Below, one piece after another: positions 43,382 to 57,300 of a stretch of 64,000 nt of DNA. The DNA is taken from assembly GCA_032207245.1 (NCBI GenBank), contig CM063509.1:100031752-100095751 (forward strand). The letters are read 5' to 3'. The notes beneath the pieces were generated by a model. The model did not search any database, was not told where the DNA came from, and worked only from the letters and a program-made list of their open reading frames with translations. This stretch comes from Pardosa pseudoannulata. Lineage: Eukaryota; Arthropoda; Arachnida; Araneae; Lycosidae. The translations under genes and the position numbers were made by a program. Numbering within the stretch: the stretch's first letter is position 1; every line of letters starts with the position of its first letter.

Positions 43382-46300
43382 TAGCTGATTATACCCGGCA
43401 CTGCCTGGGAAAGAAGAAAGTTTTAGACTTTTCTATTACATTCAATGCAAGGAAAATTAAACTTCCATAAGTAACTGAAATATCTACAAAACCCCATCCT
43501 CCATGCTTCATTTAATTAAAATCTGCATGACTGTTAGCTATTAGGAAAAGGCAGCTGACTTTATACTTTAAACCTTTTAAATATACAAAAGATTATATAT
43601 CTGTCATATAAGAAAACTGATAGGAAATCACATGAGATTGTGTATCTCATCAATGGAGAAATGGATTACATTCCAATTTAAAAATTAAGGAGTTTTTAAG
43701 GACCTTTGACAAAAATTAAGTAGTTTTAAGGGCCCTTAAAAATGAAAGCTAAAATTAAGGAGTTCTTAAGGACTTTTAAGGATCGTGGGAACCTTGTTGT
43801 AGTGTTACATTTCTTAGGATGAGTTTCAAATTTTACTAAATAAAATGATAGGAAATGGAAAAATGCATAAAAGATTAGATTTTGTACTTTTTTTTTAAAT
43901 TGAATTTTTAATTCAGAAACAGAATAAAAGAAATATTTATATTTAAATCTCCTTTTAAATTGTAAATATGTCTCCAACCAATGATTATGAAGAAAAAGGC
44001 CAGTGAAGGACTTTATGCATGCTGTATATAAATATGTAGCCAGAAACAGAAGTCAAAATTTTGGGAGAAAAAAAGGAGAAAAAAAAAAAAAATAGGAAGT
44101 TAAATAACTATTAAAAATTAATGTTCTGATTTACTTAAAGCAAAAACAAGTGTCTAAATATAAAATAAGGAAGAATCTAAATAACTTTTTATTAATATAA
44201 ACAAGTACTCAAGTTTCCTAGTAAAAAAAAATATTTAAAATAGATTCAAATCTGATGCTTCTTCAATGTGCCAAATCAAAAAAATAAATTAATAAATAAA
44301 TTCATCAATACAGTAGAACTTTATATTAAACTTTGAGGAACCATATTGTTTGTTGTACTTGAACCTTTAAGAAAAATGCTAGATCTCACAAAATTATAAC
44401 TTAAGATTAATATTAAGATTTGCATAAGATTACATATTAACTTATATAAGATTATCTTAGATATCTTATATCTTATATAAGATTTGCATATATGTAAAAT
44501 ATTCTCTTTAATGATTTTAATTGACTATAAACAACTTAACAATTGCCTATTAGAATAACCAAAAATGTAGACAAATACAAAACTAGTTTTGGCTTTAGTT
44601 ATTGCTTATTATTTTAATACTGAATTAATTTATAATCTTCTACAGATGTGATGCCAGCCAGTATTAAGATAATTTAAGGAATTTCTTTGTCCAATACAAC
44701 AAAAAACATTTTCTTTCCTTGAGTGGGTGGACAAGATGTTATTGATTTCATGCACTTTGTTTTCAAATCTAGAAACATATATTTAAATCTGTTTTCATGA
44801 CTGCAAAAGAGTTTTATGAAAAAAAAAAACTTAGTGAATGACTGTAAGAATGGATCCTTCTACCTCCTTCCTAAGATTCACTATAAATGTATAAAATGGA
44901 GATTCACCATTTATGGATAAATTAGCATTCTAAACAAAAGGAAAATCATGCGATCAAAATTTTTATTTGCTATAAGTTGATTTGTTACAATAGGGATTTC
45001 AACTGTACAGCAATAATTTAAAAACCATTTCAAATAGCAAAGCTTTAAAATGCACTTCTAAACAGAACTTGAAAACTTTGTAACAGCAAAATTTGTTATT
45101 AACTAGTTTGTAAAATTCTATCAATTTTTCTTACGTTTATTTATATTTAATGTTTAAAAAATAAGTATAAGTCTAATTTTTTTAAATGAACAATTTCAAA
45201 ATTTTTTTAAAAAGTAGCAGAATCAAAAGTTAAATATTAGAGGAAAAAAAAGGAGGAAAATGAAGAGGGAAAAATGCAAAGTAAAGAACAATTTCAGGAA
45301 CAATTAAAGAACAATTTTCAGGAATAATAATTAACAAATTAAAATAGATAATTCAAGAATTTCTAATTAATAGTTACCTAGCATGATAACTAGAGATAAA
45401 ATTCATAAGTTTGGAGGCAACAGCTTGAACAACGTCTGTTAGCAATAACTGACTGCTGCCCTAAAAAACAGAGAAAAAATCTAGCTAAAATTCAAGAAAA
45501 AACTATCAAAAAATACATGCAGTAACTAATTGAATAATTAAACACTTCCCAGGTTTTAAGCACATCATTTTGCTCTTTTTTTTTAGTATTTTTAATACTA
45601 TGAAAATTAACTATATATTTCAATATTAATTTTCATTTTTCCTTTGTTTTTTAAATGTTTATGCTGTAAATTTTGACAATTAAGATATTAAAATTTTGGT
45701 TGTTCTGAAGTATATGGTACCAAAACTTGGTACTAATGTTGAAACTTGAGTTTAACTGCAATCAATAAAACATACTTTATTAACTGTAGAAAGAAATGGT
45801 TCAGATTGTTTTTGTTTCAATAAATAAGAAAATTAAATTGAAGGATCCAAATATTAAAAACTGATAATGTTATGTTCGAAATATGAACAGTATATTACTG
45901 TGACATAATAAAATTGATAATCCAGAATGAGAATTGTGAAATAAGATAAAGATTATATAGGGTGAAGTCACCAACAATTTTGTCATAAAATGAAGTGTAC
46001 AATAGGGGGGGGGGAATTGCAGCCATAACCAGTTGGTGTGATAAAGGAAGGATCTGGTTCAGTGATAAAGGATACTTATTGATGCAGTATTGGTTGGATG
46101 GATTCCTTTCATTCTCTTCATTCTGCAGTCTCCTTGACAACTTAAGAATAAAAAAAAAATCTTTGAACAAAATCTCTGGAAAAATCTGTTTTTGATCGCA
46201 TGCATCCTCTTTTTGATAAAAATATCCTAAGCTTACCACTAGAGCACTATAAAGTTTTAATTGGTTAGACCCTTTGCCAGAGGGCATGGACTGTATCTCC

Positions 46301-47930
46301 TATGGTCAGTTTAGAGTAGGGGTTAACTCTTTAGCGGACAGTGGTTTCTCAGCAAAACCAACTGTTAAACATTTTTTTCTTTATTTTATTTTATTTTTTT
46401 TTTTTTTTTGAGAAATTTTGTTATTTTTTTGACATTTAAAACTTACAGTAAATGACAGTACTACATTTAATTTTTTTTTTTAATATATGTATTTAAACTT
46501 GCTGTACCTGGAAAGTTAGTAATTTGATTTTTTCACTCATGACCCCAAACAAAAATTTCTATTCCAACAACACTTATAAATTGTTAAACTATCTATTTCA
46601 CTTTTTAAGAACACTTATTGTTCTTCCAATATAATTAAAATTTTAAAAAGTATAATGTTCACGCTGTACAAGGGAATGGATTCGTCAATTCCCCCTCCCC
46701 CTCAATCCCTCCTACGGTATCCTCTAATGGAAACTCCTCTCAGGATTGTAAAGAAAAATTTTAATACATTTGGCATTTATAAGGTTCATAGGTAATATTT
46801 ATAAACTATTTTCATTAAATACCAAAGAGTTTATGTAGGTGACCTATAAAGGGTTAAAAGAGGGAAAGCAGAGTCACACGAGGTTTTTGCCCTTCATTAT
46901 ACATCTAAAAGCCTCTGAGAATTTTCTTCAGGCATAATGAGGACTTTTGAGTATAAGTTAACTTTTGCACTTTTGATGTATCGCATAACAGAATGTGTTT
47001 CAACAGTTTATTTCTTAAACAGTCATTTTCAGAGTTATACAAAATCTCTACTTTATTTGCAGGTTTATTTACTCTATCCTTACACATATATATTGCACTA
47101 CTGACTACTAGAAAAAGATTACTAATTAAAAATATTATTACCTCTGATGCATGATAATAACCAACATATGGATTACATCCAGTAGTTAATAACAAAGAAT
47201 TTGATGGTACATTAGGTTTAACAGCTCCATAAAATCCTTTTCTAACTGATTCTGTAACTAAATGATCAAAGGGTGTCGTGGTCATAACACCTGAAATATT
47301 AGATAAATTATTGTACTAAAAATTACCAAAAATATAATAACTAGGCATATATATTTTTCAACAAAGAATTTTTTAATTTTATAATTTTACCCAAATATGT
47401 TGAATGTGCATTTGCAAGTTTTATACACAAATATATAATACTTCTACATAAAACTGAAGCATAGTAACAGAAAATCCTCAAGGTTTAAATTTTTTTTCTC
47501 CTATACATAGGCGGCATAAATACACAAGTGTTGAACTTCAGTACAGATTTTCAGATGAATGGACATATATAACATATCCAGGGTTCCCACTGTTTTTCTA
47601 GAACAAAAATTAAGGACTTTTTAAGGACTTTCTAAGAACCAAAGTAACATTTTATAAGGACCTACTTGAAATACACGGCATAATGACATAAACTCTATTT
47701 CCTGAGAAACCTATTTTAATGATTATGATCCAGACAGGAAAGTTCAATAAATGCCCTACAATATTTCAGAATTAAGTTTTTAAAAATACCTAAAAATTAA
47801 TATAAGATAACTCTATTTGACAAAAACTAATTTTGAAAAATGTACATCTAAAGCTTTTTGAGTGATCAAACTAGAAATAAATTGTGAATAAAAACATTAT
47901 AAACAGTACTTTCTGAAGGTTTAAAAATGA

Positions 47931-48009
<79 letters not shown>

Positions 48010-51000
48010 ATATAAATATATATATATATATATATGTGTATAATATATATGTATACTAATTTATTATACCCGACGTTCCCTGGGAAAGTAGAAAGTTTTA
48101 GACTTTTCTATTACATTCAATGCAAGAAAAATTAAACATCCATAACTAAATGAAATAAGTACAACACCCCCCCCCCCAACTTGCATGCTTTGCTTAGTTA
48201 AAATCTGCATGACCGTTAGCTATTAGGAAAGGGCAGCTGACTTTAAACCTTTTCAGTATGTGAAAGATTATTTATTGGTCAAATAATAACTAAAAAAAAT
48301 TGTCCCATAAGAAAACTGATAGGAAATCATGAGACGGCGGTGAATCGCATTGATTGAGAAATTGATCACATTCCAATTTAAAAATTAAGGAGTTTTTAAG
48401 GACCTTTGACAAAAATTACGGAGTTTTAAGGGCCCTTAAAAATGAAAGCTAAAATTAAGGAGTTCTTAAGGACTTTTAAGGACCGTGGGAACCCTGATAT
48501 CCTAAGAGATTTTTCTTATAAAATTAGAATAAAATATTTTCATCCCATTTTCTCACATACATGTTCACATTCCTGAATTTTGAAATTAAAAAAAATCCAT
48601 TTAAAAACTTACTGTAAATAAATCAAAATTAAGTAAACTTAGCACACAAATGTGGAGTTTTACACTGCAATTAAAAACAAAATAATGTATGATCACAACA
48701 TATAAGATGGTAGTTAATGCAACCTGACATATATATAAAAAAAAAACCTTGTAATAAAAGTAACAAAATTTTTATCTTTATTGAAGCTTTAAAGCTACAG
48801 TAAACATTCAGTTAGTGAATATTTGGGTAAAAATCTACCATGTATATATATGAGTGTATTGTAAAAAGTAACTAAGAATGAGAAGCAAAAATAGTTTTAT
48901 AAATTTCCTGCATCCTGTAATGAATAAAATTATTAAGACAAAGGGAAATACAATGAGTAGTAATAATAACTTCAAAATGTTTTTTCAAAACAAACATTTT
49001 TCTATTTTATGAATACTTGAAATATTGCAGGCAAATTTCTAACTATCATTTCTCTCTGAAATTTACCAACTATCTTATAACATATAAAACCACAGTTAGT
49101 TAAAATTTAAAATGCTTCATAATGCAAAATTTGTTGATTCTGACCTTAAAAAAAAATTTTATAGACATTTCATATACTAAAAATAGACATTTTTATTATT
49201 TCTTCATTTAATATTTTTCATGAATGATTACTATAGAACTATGTTTATATATACTTGATGACATATTTACCTGCAGCTTCACAATCAAGTAGCTTATCAT
49301 GCTCATGAAAACCCCATTTTTTATATGACAAAGGTGGAGGCTGAACAACTTCTTGACGTCCTGCAGTAGCTGAAATCAAATAAGTTCCCAATATTATTCA
49401 TGTACTGTTACATGGAGGTAAAGCTATATACTTTAATATTTATATATATGTAATAATGGGGCGTGTTGCTTACAATATTTCTGTTTGGTTTCAAAATTCT
49501 ATATCATAATTCTTAAAAAATGATGGCATTTTTCTGGTTTTGGGATTTATACATAGCACTCTGTCAGTGGGATGGGTTTTTAGATTTCACAAGAACTTTC
49601 TATGCGGCATGATTGGCTGTCTCTTGACGTCGATTCTGGTTTTAAAATGTTTTAAATAGGCGAGCACCAAGGTTCAAAGGGTTGTTCAGAGATTTTTTGA
49701 CTTTCTGTTCCTTGCTAACAGGATGCCAGGTTCAGATGTGTGCTTTGTAATTGTAATCATGTAAGACCGTAAATAAATTAATTAGTTAGTCAAAGTTGGG
49801 GATATTTTGCTGTTGGTGCCTCTGCATGCTACACTCCAAAGAACAACAGTCTAGTGTCCCATTCTAGGATTGGGGCACTGGACTCAGCTGTTTCCATAGT
49901 GGACTCCCAATGGACATGACTAATTCTGCAGGTGTTGATGTGTAAGGCTATGGATTGTCACAAGAAAGTCGGCAGGATTCGAACCTACGTGGGAAGATCG
50001 CAATGGATCTTCCTGTGTAGATCCATATGTAAAATCCTCTGCATGTATGACTATCTTTCATTTCTAATGTACAAAGACTTGGAAATATGGATTTTACTGG
50101 CCAAAATTAGAAAAATACTAACAGAATTTTAAAAATGCAGATCAATTTTAATATAGAAATTGTAAAATAACATTTAATTTTCATGTAACTATAACCTCTT
50201 TTTTTCATTATTCTGAAGTAATGTAAATTATAAGCTAATTTTGGAATCAATCTGATAATAAGTCAAGTTTTAAAATGCAATGGGTTCAAGACTGATAATA
50301 CTAAAACACATATGAAAGGCTAGAGGTCATTTACTATAACTTCCCTTCCTCTCTTATTAGGGTGATGGCCTGCAGTATCGGAGTTTGTGGGTTCAAATCC
50401 TACTGTGACATGGATGTTCATAGTCATTTGGAGTTGGCTTCAATGTCCCAGTCTTATTAGCCCTTGTGTTGCAAACTAGACCCTAGCACTCCACACCAAA
50501 CCCGTCCTCTCTTACACACAATCAGATAAAAACACAATATATATATATATATATATATGGGAGATTTATTCCCATGGTAGAAAAGATGCAAAGGCTCAAC
50601 TAAAATGAACTTATTTAATTAAACTATTTACACATTATATACAAAATTGGTGTCTAGGGAGAATTAATATAAAACTGGACATTAGTGCCCGTTTGGCACA
50701 ACATCAACACCGGTCATGGTGGTCAAAAAGAGGTCAGCAAGAAGTACCATCTAACTCAAGTCTATCAAAAGTAAACAAAATGTTCGTTTCTTCTTGTAGT
50801 TTCCGCAGAGTTGAGTTATTCTTTACTTCTCCAACTTTGGCCATCCTGCAACTCAGACGTCCTCAGCCATCTCCAACCAATGAACAGAACTGCTGGTCTT
50901 CAAGATGCAAAATCCATATTCATATCCATATCCATATCAATATCCATAAACATATAAATATCACGCAAAATCCATATCCATATCACGACCACGGTCCACA

Positions 51001-51274
51001 AGATTGTGGGAGATTTATTCCCATGGTGAAAAAGAAGCAAAAGCTCAACTAAAATGAACTTATTTAATTAAACTATTTACACATTATATACAAAATTGGT
51101 GTCTAGGGAAAATTAAAATAAAACTGGACATCAGTGCCCATCTGGCACAACATTAACGCCCATCTTGGCAGTCAAGAAGCGGTCAGTCAGAAGTGTCATC
51201 TAACTCTCGTCTATCAAAAGTAAACAAAATATTTGTTTCTTATTGTAGTTTCTGCAGGGTTGAGTTATTCTTTA

Positions 51275-51309
<35 letters not shown>

Positions 51310-54300
51310 GTGGGGCATTTTTTCTTTTATCAGCATTCTACCATACAATCTGCTAGTTCTCTTTGTCATTTTGTATTGTGGGAACACCATACAGGTAGGG
51401 TAGCATCACTCCCTATGAGGGAATCAAACTCAAGCCTTTGGGAAGAAGCACACAATACTAACCAATCTGAGCAGTGTATATATTATTAAATGTTATGTAT
51501 AACAAAATTATATCAAAATTACAAACAAATTAAAAGGGATGGTAACACAAAATTTATACCTCTAGCTAACTGGTTTCTACAAGCTCTTAATGTCTGAAAA
51601 AGACCAAATCCATCGATAGTAACAACAACAGTGGAAAAGACAATCACAAGTTCATCTGGCTGAAAATAAATAAGAATTGAAATAAATATGTGCTAAAATA
51701 CAGAACACATTTTTTAAAAATGTAAAACATTTCTAAACATTTAATTGCACAAAAGAATTGCCCTTTAATATACTAGGGAATTAGAGGACAAAAATCTTCA
51801 TACATGCAAAATCTGGCTGGTTTATGTTTAATACCCAAATCATTTCTGACAAATATGAATTGAGAAATGTCAATAAATCTAAATTATTATAGACTTCACA
51901 GCGTTAAACAAATGTGAGAATTAAACAATCTTGAAGTTACAGTCAGTCCTCATTAGTCATCAGAGATCAGATGTCATTTTAAACATCACAGGATGCCATG
52001 TGTGAAAAAAAGAAAACTTTGTGTTAAAGATATTTATTTGGTATTATATGGACACATCTGTTAGCTATTAGGAAAGGGCAGCTGACTTTATTAACCTTTT
52101 CAGTATGCAAAAGATTATTTGTCAAAAAAGTTTTCTAGCTTGTGACCATAACAAAGTACTAACAAACTAAAAGTATTTTCATAATTTTTTAAGGATATCA
52201 AGGAAAGGAATTTTGAATTACTACAGTAATATACTGACAACATATATGTATTTGAGGATTTTCTTGATTATTAATACTCCACTTTTGGCTAGAAAATGTG
52301 AAAGAATGTTATGAACATTAACAAATATTTTATATATTCTTTTACCAGTACTTATCACCTGTACTGGCCTACTTAGAACCAGTTTTGGGGCAAGTTTAAC
52401 TCCAAACTTACAAAACCAGAAAGTTTGGAGAGTATGGCAAAAACAGATAGGAAATCACGTGATGATGGTGAAACTGATCAAGTTCCAATTTAAAAATTAA
52501 GGAGTTTTTAAGAATCTTTGACAAAAATTAACTAGTTTTAAGGGCCCTTAAAAATGAAAGCTAAAATTAAGGAGTTCTTAAGGACTTTTAAGGACTGTGA
52601 AACCCTGGAGAAATGAATACAGTTTTCTTAAAAACACAGAAGCTGTAAGCAAAAGCTATTTTACTTTATGAAAGGATTTTTAATAGGATTACTATACCTA
52701 ATAGCTACAAGTTTAAAACATATAAAAAAATTATTACTTTATCTCTGTAAATTGCTTGACTTCTAGACATTTATACATCTACATGCTATTCTAAAGGATT
52801 AAACGTTCAGATAAATACTTCTCCAACGAATATTGGTAATTTGTAAATGTTCATACTGCATATCTCTGCTAATAAACATCCTTTAATGGATAACTATTTT
52901 ATCTTTTAGTTTGCAATGAACATTCCCTGCTCAGCCTTAGAATCAAATTTTATTTTTATTCACACTATTTTTCCAATCAGTTTCTGTTACAAACACAAAG
53001 TTTGAGCAAATTACAAAATTTTAAAAACAGTAAAAGTTAGAAAATTATTATTATTATTTTAAATCTCACCTGATCTGCATAGTTAGAAAAATGTTGAGGT
53101 ACATGTGTTTTGCAACGTAAATGGCCTACAGGCTCCTCATGCAATTTTTGGGAGAGAAGAACATCAGCATTCTGGAAGAAAACATATCTCTTAATATTTT
53201 ATTTATTTGCATATAAATGAAATAACATAAACATGACTAAAGTTATTTATATAAATAAAGAGGAGTGTCTGCATCTATAAACTCAACTGTACAGAAGTAA
53301 TAAGAGCAACAAGCATGAAATTTAGTACAGATTCTTCATGACATACTATACACTGTATGAAACATTTCATTCATACTATATGATTCATACTTTATAAACA
53401 TTCATTTCATACTATATGAAACTTTAGAAGCCCTTTTCTTGAAATTTGAATTAGTTTCCTTTATTTTATATTTACTTAATTTCATGGAGGTTTTTTCCAC
53501 ATCTTCTCTCATAAGCATCAAATGGGCAACCATACAAGCCCAACCTACATGTAACCTTAAAGCTTAGAAGATAAGCATTTAAAAATATATACACAACATA
53601 TAATATACACACACATCCAAATTTTATAAAATTTCTAATATATACACCTAAAAAATAAAATTTCTTTTTAAAATTATGACATAGGGACTACAAGCCACAA
53701 AAATTTATACCAGCTAAAAATTCAAATATCCTCCTTTATTTAAAACACGAACTATCTATACAACAACCAATATAAGATTTTTTTTCCAAGAATTTTTAAT
53801 GCTCTAATTTCTAAGAAGAAAACAAAAAAATTTCATTTTAAAACTATCATACAAGAAATGCTGTGCTTAATGTTTTTAAATATATAGCACTTATAAATAT
53901 CCTTCTTAATTTAATAAAAAGAACTATCAAAATATAACCAATACATAATTGCTCATGAATTTTTAATTCTAAAATGTAAACAGCATGATCATTTTCAAAA
54001 TTAAAAAGATTTAACATTTAAATTAAGTCCTGCACTGAATATTTTTATTTTAGCAGATATGTTGGTTCTTTTTAATTAATATCACAAAAAATGTATGTAC
54101 TTTTCCATTAGTAAAATATATAGTCAAACCCAGTTATAGCAAACCCCACATTTAACAAACTTTTTAATACAATGCACATATTTTAGTCCTACCATTTTCC
54201 TATAGTTTTTCATGTTAATTTATCTCTTTACAGCAAACCTCTATAATCTTATAAACCAGATATAACAAACACTTTCAGTCATACACTGAATTTTCTTTTT

Positions 54301-57300
54301 TCAACATTTTACTATGACTCTTTTTCAATAGAATTTAATCTCTAATTTCATAACAAAATATGATAAAATAATAATTCTTTCCATTCAAACCGAGAAAGAA
54401 ATGTTAATGGAATCTTTTATTGCACTAGATAAAGAATTTCATAAAATTTTCTTGGAATTGCATCACAACTACAATTATTCTTTTATCATAACAGCAAGTA
54501 ACTCCTTACGATAAAATTCTTTTTCTACTCACCATAGTTTTTATTATATTTGATTCTTGAATCAATTAAGTAATTAGTGGAAATTAAATTTACTAAAATT
54601 TAATCAATTTTAGTGAATATAATTCATTAAAGATCTTCAGCAGATTTTTATGGATTTTTCAACAAAATCAGTATTGAAACACTTAGCAATTAATGAGCAT
54701 TAATACATTTTGTCAGATGCAACATTTTGCTCAATGGTTTAAATGTAGCAGTGTTCTCACTATAATATGAAAATGCAAAAAATTGACATATTTTCTTTTT
54801 TTCTTGCATTACCAAAATTATTACTGCACAAAATTTGCATACTTAATACAATAAAGTATGAAATTTTTGAATTTCAAAAAATTCATGCACTTTTTGTATT
54901 TAAATTAATTAGCTTCATCAATCGTTATATTCGTCCATTTTGGTTAAAAGTTCATTCTATCCAAAATTATTGCATTTTATTTTTTCTACTTCTATTCTTA
55001 TTTCTTGTTTCCTTTTTGACTGCTATTCAACTTATTACAACAAAAATACACAAAAGTGTTTCATACGTAGCTGTAATAAGTAGACATTCTAACACCCACT
55101 AGACAAGGGTAGACTGTCATTACTCTGTAAACGTGACTTTCTTCTTTTCTTTCGAACCTGAGAATAAACAATATACACTTCATATTAGCACATGCAGAAA
55201 TTCTTTCTTGGTATAAATAAATGTTACATATCCCACTGTAGATTAGCACCACCTTAGCAAGGATGCAATTTTGCAACAAATTCACCATTTTATAGACAAA
55301 GGAAATCTTAGCTAATGGAGGGGGGGAAAATTCTATTGCCCATTTCTCTTAATTTTTAGAAATAGCACTGTTTTGGAGAAAAGGTAAAAAATTCTCACTT
55401 TTTTTTCTGTGAAGAGAACCTTGTGTAGTACACCAATGGATACGAGTGGATCGGGACAGCCAATTTCGGTCTACAGTTCCAGGAGAAAATCACTTGATTC
55501 ACTGGCGCCATCTATTTACTAATATATTAACTAAAATTATTCAAGTAATACTGTATGATTTTGGCCAGTTCTTGTATTATTTTATTTCATTTTTGAATAT
55601 ATTTTAATTTAATTCTCTATTTTCTCTTTTTTATTTTTTATTTATTTTTTTTTGCTTGAATTTTAAATTTTTTATTTTCATTTTTGTTAGTTTTTGTTGT
55701 TTTAAGTTTAAAAAATTAAATTTTTTCTAACAAGTGAGCTTGAGAAGTGCTTGCATCATTTCTAATATTTTATTTACAATTTTGACAATTTTTAAAATTA
55801 ATTTTTATTTTTACTGTCAATTTTTTTACTATCATCTTTTTTTATTTTGAGTTTTTAAAATTAATTTTTGCTATTATAAATTTTATACCTCAAGCTGTCT
55901 ATAATGGGCAATAAACAGCCTGATTTTTAAAGATAAAAACAATGTTCTGAAAAAAATGTTATTCAATATAATAATATAGAAACTTACATTTTTCTATCAT
56001 CTGGTAAAAATATGCAATCACAATGCCTTTTTCAAGCAATTATGTTTGTTCTCAGTTTATTTTAATCGAGAGTAAATAGCCTGATTTAAGCATGAAAAAA
56101 TTACTTTTTGAAATATTCAATATAGTAATTACAAGATTATATTTTTCGATCAAAGAATATTCAAGAATTCTTTTTTACTCTTTACTAAGTGAAATAATTA
56201 TTCAATATTGCTGTATACTTTTGAGAGAAATAGTAAAATTTAAACTTGTGAATATTCTTTGATAGAAAAATGTCAGTTTCTAAATTGTTATATTGAATAA
56301 CATTTTTTTAGAATAATGTTTTTATCTTTAAAAATCAGGCTGTTTACTGCCCATTATAGACAGCTTGAAGTACATATAATAGCAAAAATTAATTTTAAAA
56401 ACTTAAAAAAAAAGATAATATAAATTAATTATAAAATTGTCAAAAATGTAAATAAAATATTAGAAATCATGCAAGCACATCTCAAGCTCATTTCTTAGCA
56501 AAAATTAATTTTATAAACTTAAAACGACAAAATCTAACAATAATGAAAATAAAAAATTAAAATTAAAGCAAAAAAATAAAACGAAGAAAATAGGAAATTA
56601 ATTTAAAATATTGACAAAAATGTCAATAAAATAATACAAAAACTGCCCAAGATCATACCAAATTTACTTGAAAAGTTTTAGTTAGTATATTAGCAAATAG
56701 ATGGCAATAGTGAAACAAGTAATTTTCACCTGGAACTGTAGCACCGAAATTGGCTGTGCCGATCGACTCGTCAATGGATACAGTTAACAAAATCTTTGTC
56801 CTTTCATGCATAATAACTGTAACTCTATACATGCCATAATAAAATATTTGAAAATCTTACATTTTGTATAAATGCACATTTCGACCAAATAATTATTTCT
56901 AGATTTACATATGAATACATACCAGTTTCATATGAAATTTAAGAATAATTGCATAAATTCATCAAAGTATGAATTGTTTTCTCTATCTACAGAAGCCATG
57001 TAACTATTGAATATTAAATACAAATTTCATAAATGGCTATCTAAACATGTTTTTATACGGAAACTTTATAAAATATTTTCATTGCATATTCCTATATTAT
57101 AATTTGTGAGATATTTATTTCTTATATTTTCAACAAGAGTACAAAATCATACAATCTTAGTAGTCTGTCTAGCACTGAAAATCTGTACAATGTAAAGTGA
57201 AAATGAACAAGTTGGCAGATATGTTTTTCCATATTATAGAATATTACAGTAGAGAAAGCTAACTAAAACAGAAACTTTATACAAAGTTTTTAGAAAAAAA

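Noticed and set aside
45895..46287. A 130-codon minus-strand open frame as a gene
   Set aside because: No recognisable domain, AT-rich composition, includes a poly-Pro/Gly run from a homopolymer and lies between introns' repeats.
46905..47285. A 126-codon minus-strand frame as a separate gene
   Set aside because: Its first 49 codons are RAB3GAP2 exon 9; the rest is intron read-through after a good donor site.
54767..55102. Hydrophobic 111-codon frame in J1 as a membrane protein
   Set aside because: Not open in the sister copy at 35266; hydrophobicity follows from T-rich sequence.
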